Source: Archegozetes longisetosus
Taxonomy: Eukaryota; Arthropoda; Arachnida; Sarcoptiformes; Trhypochthoniidae
NCBI GenBank assembly: GCA_018873245.2
Contig: JAEMBT020000002.1
Location: forward strand, 1,804,001 to 1,868,000
Direction of reading: 5' to 3'
DNA length: 64,000 nt
Under the pieces are notes generated by a model. It was not told the origin of the DNA, searched no databases, and was given only the letters and a program-made list of their open reading frames with translations. How positions within the stretch are numbered: the first letter of the stretch is position 1; every line of letters starts with the position of its first letter. A program made the position numbers and the translations under genes. Below, one piece after another: positions 63,601-64,000 of the stretch.

Positions 63601-64000
63601 AGGTATTTCTAAACAGAAAAATTAAGAAACCCAGAATTTCTAATTCAATTTACAAAAAATCACTGTAATAGAAAAAATAACTTTGTTACAAATTTTGATA
63701 CAATTAGATTCATTCGTGATAAAAAAAGGTTTTTGGCCTCCAAACACAAAAATCTTGGTTACAACAATAACTAGACTAAACAACGTGTAAAACAGACGTC
63801 TTTATGGGATATATATTTGGTTAAAACGAAGATCAATTCTATAGTGTCTGAACTAAAACAAATACATAACTACAAAACATAGATAATGAGTTTGAACAGC
63901 GATTTGCGTTACTTTTGTCGCTTTATCAACTTTGATCTTATCATTCAACTGTTTAGGGATTCTCGTTCGCACAACTCTTTTCGCTCTTTTGTCTCACCTA
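63601..64000. other. Window end, nothing recognised
   Basis: No further transposase-like sequence is readable after the fragment ending at 63600. Confidence 0.4.

Overview
The window is AT-rich (roughly 70-75% by eye), gene-poor animal DNA with spliceosomal introns, AATAAA poly(A) signals and many non-autonomous DNA transposons. Its genes point to an arthropod: three preprohormone genes encode many short peptides ending in F-x-x-x-R-G followed by dibasic sites. That is the FxxxRamide pattern of natalisin, an arthropod relative of the tachykinins. The species cannot be read from the sequence; a mite or another small arthropod would fit.

Layout. 1-2.9 kb: nothing recognised. 2.9-4.5 kb: a decayed, intronless DEG/ENaC-type sodium-channel pseudogene. 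4.5-13.3 kb: empty. 13.3-14.5 kb: precursor gene A (+), two exons, with a perfect CRE and a TATA-like box upstream. 14.5-36.7 kb: no gene; a few short stretches resemble broken peptide cassettes. 36.7-37.9 kb: a pogo/Tigger-like relic carrying a second, itself composite, element. 39.6-44.1 kb: precursor gene B (+), three exons, with a hAT-like MITE in intron 2. 44.2-44.7 kb: a pogo-like MITE just downstream. 46.1-47.2 kb: a second copy of the composite element with a perfect 8-bp target duplication. 47.2-52.2 kb: empty. 52.2-52.6 kb: an inverted-repeat element. 53.4-54.0 kb: a secreted Gly/Pro-rich protein gene (+). 54.5-55.0 kb: precursor gene C (-), tail to tail with it. 55-63.3 kb: only dispersed repeats. 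63.3-63.6 kb: a fragment of a hAT-type transposase gene.

How the genes relate. A, B and C share one architecture: exon 1 holds the signal peptide and ends in phase 0, and exon 2 carries amidated cassettes separated by KR, KK, RK or RR. A and B also encode FFGARamide, which fits the tachykinin-related consensus FxGxRamide, next to FxPMRamide peptides of the natalisin type. C has only FxPxR and FTAMR peptides. The cluster is best read as a local expansion of a natalisin/tachykinin-like neuropeptide family and is the most interesting system here. All gene models were spliced by eye from codon phase and splice-site sequence and have not been tested against transcripts.
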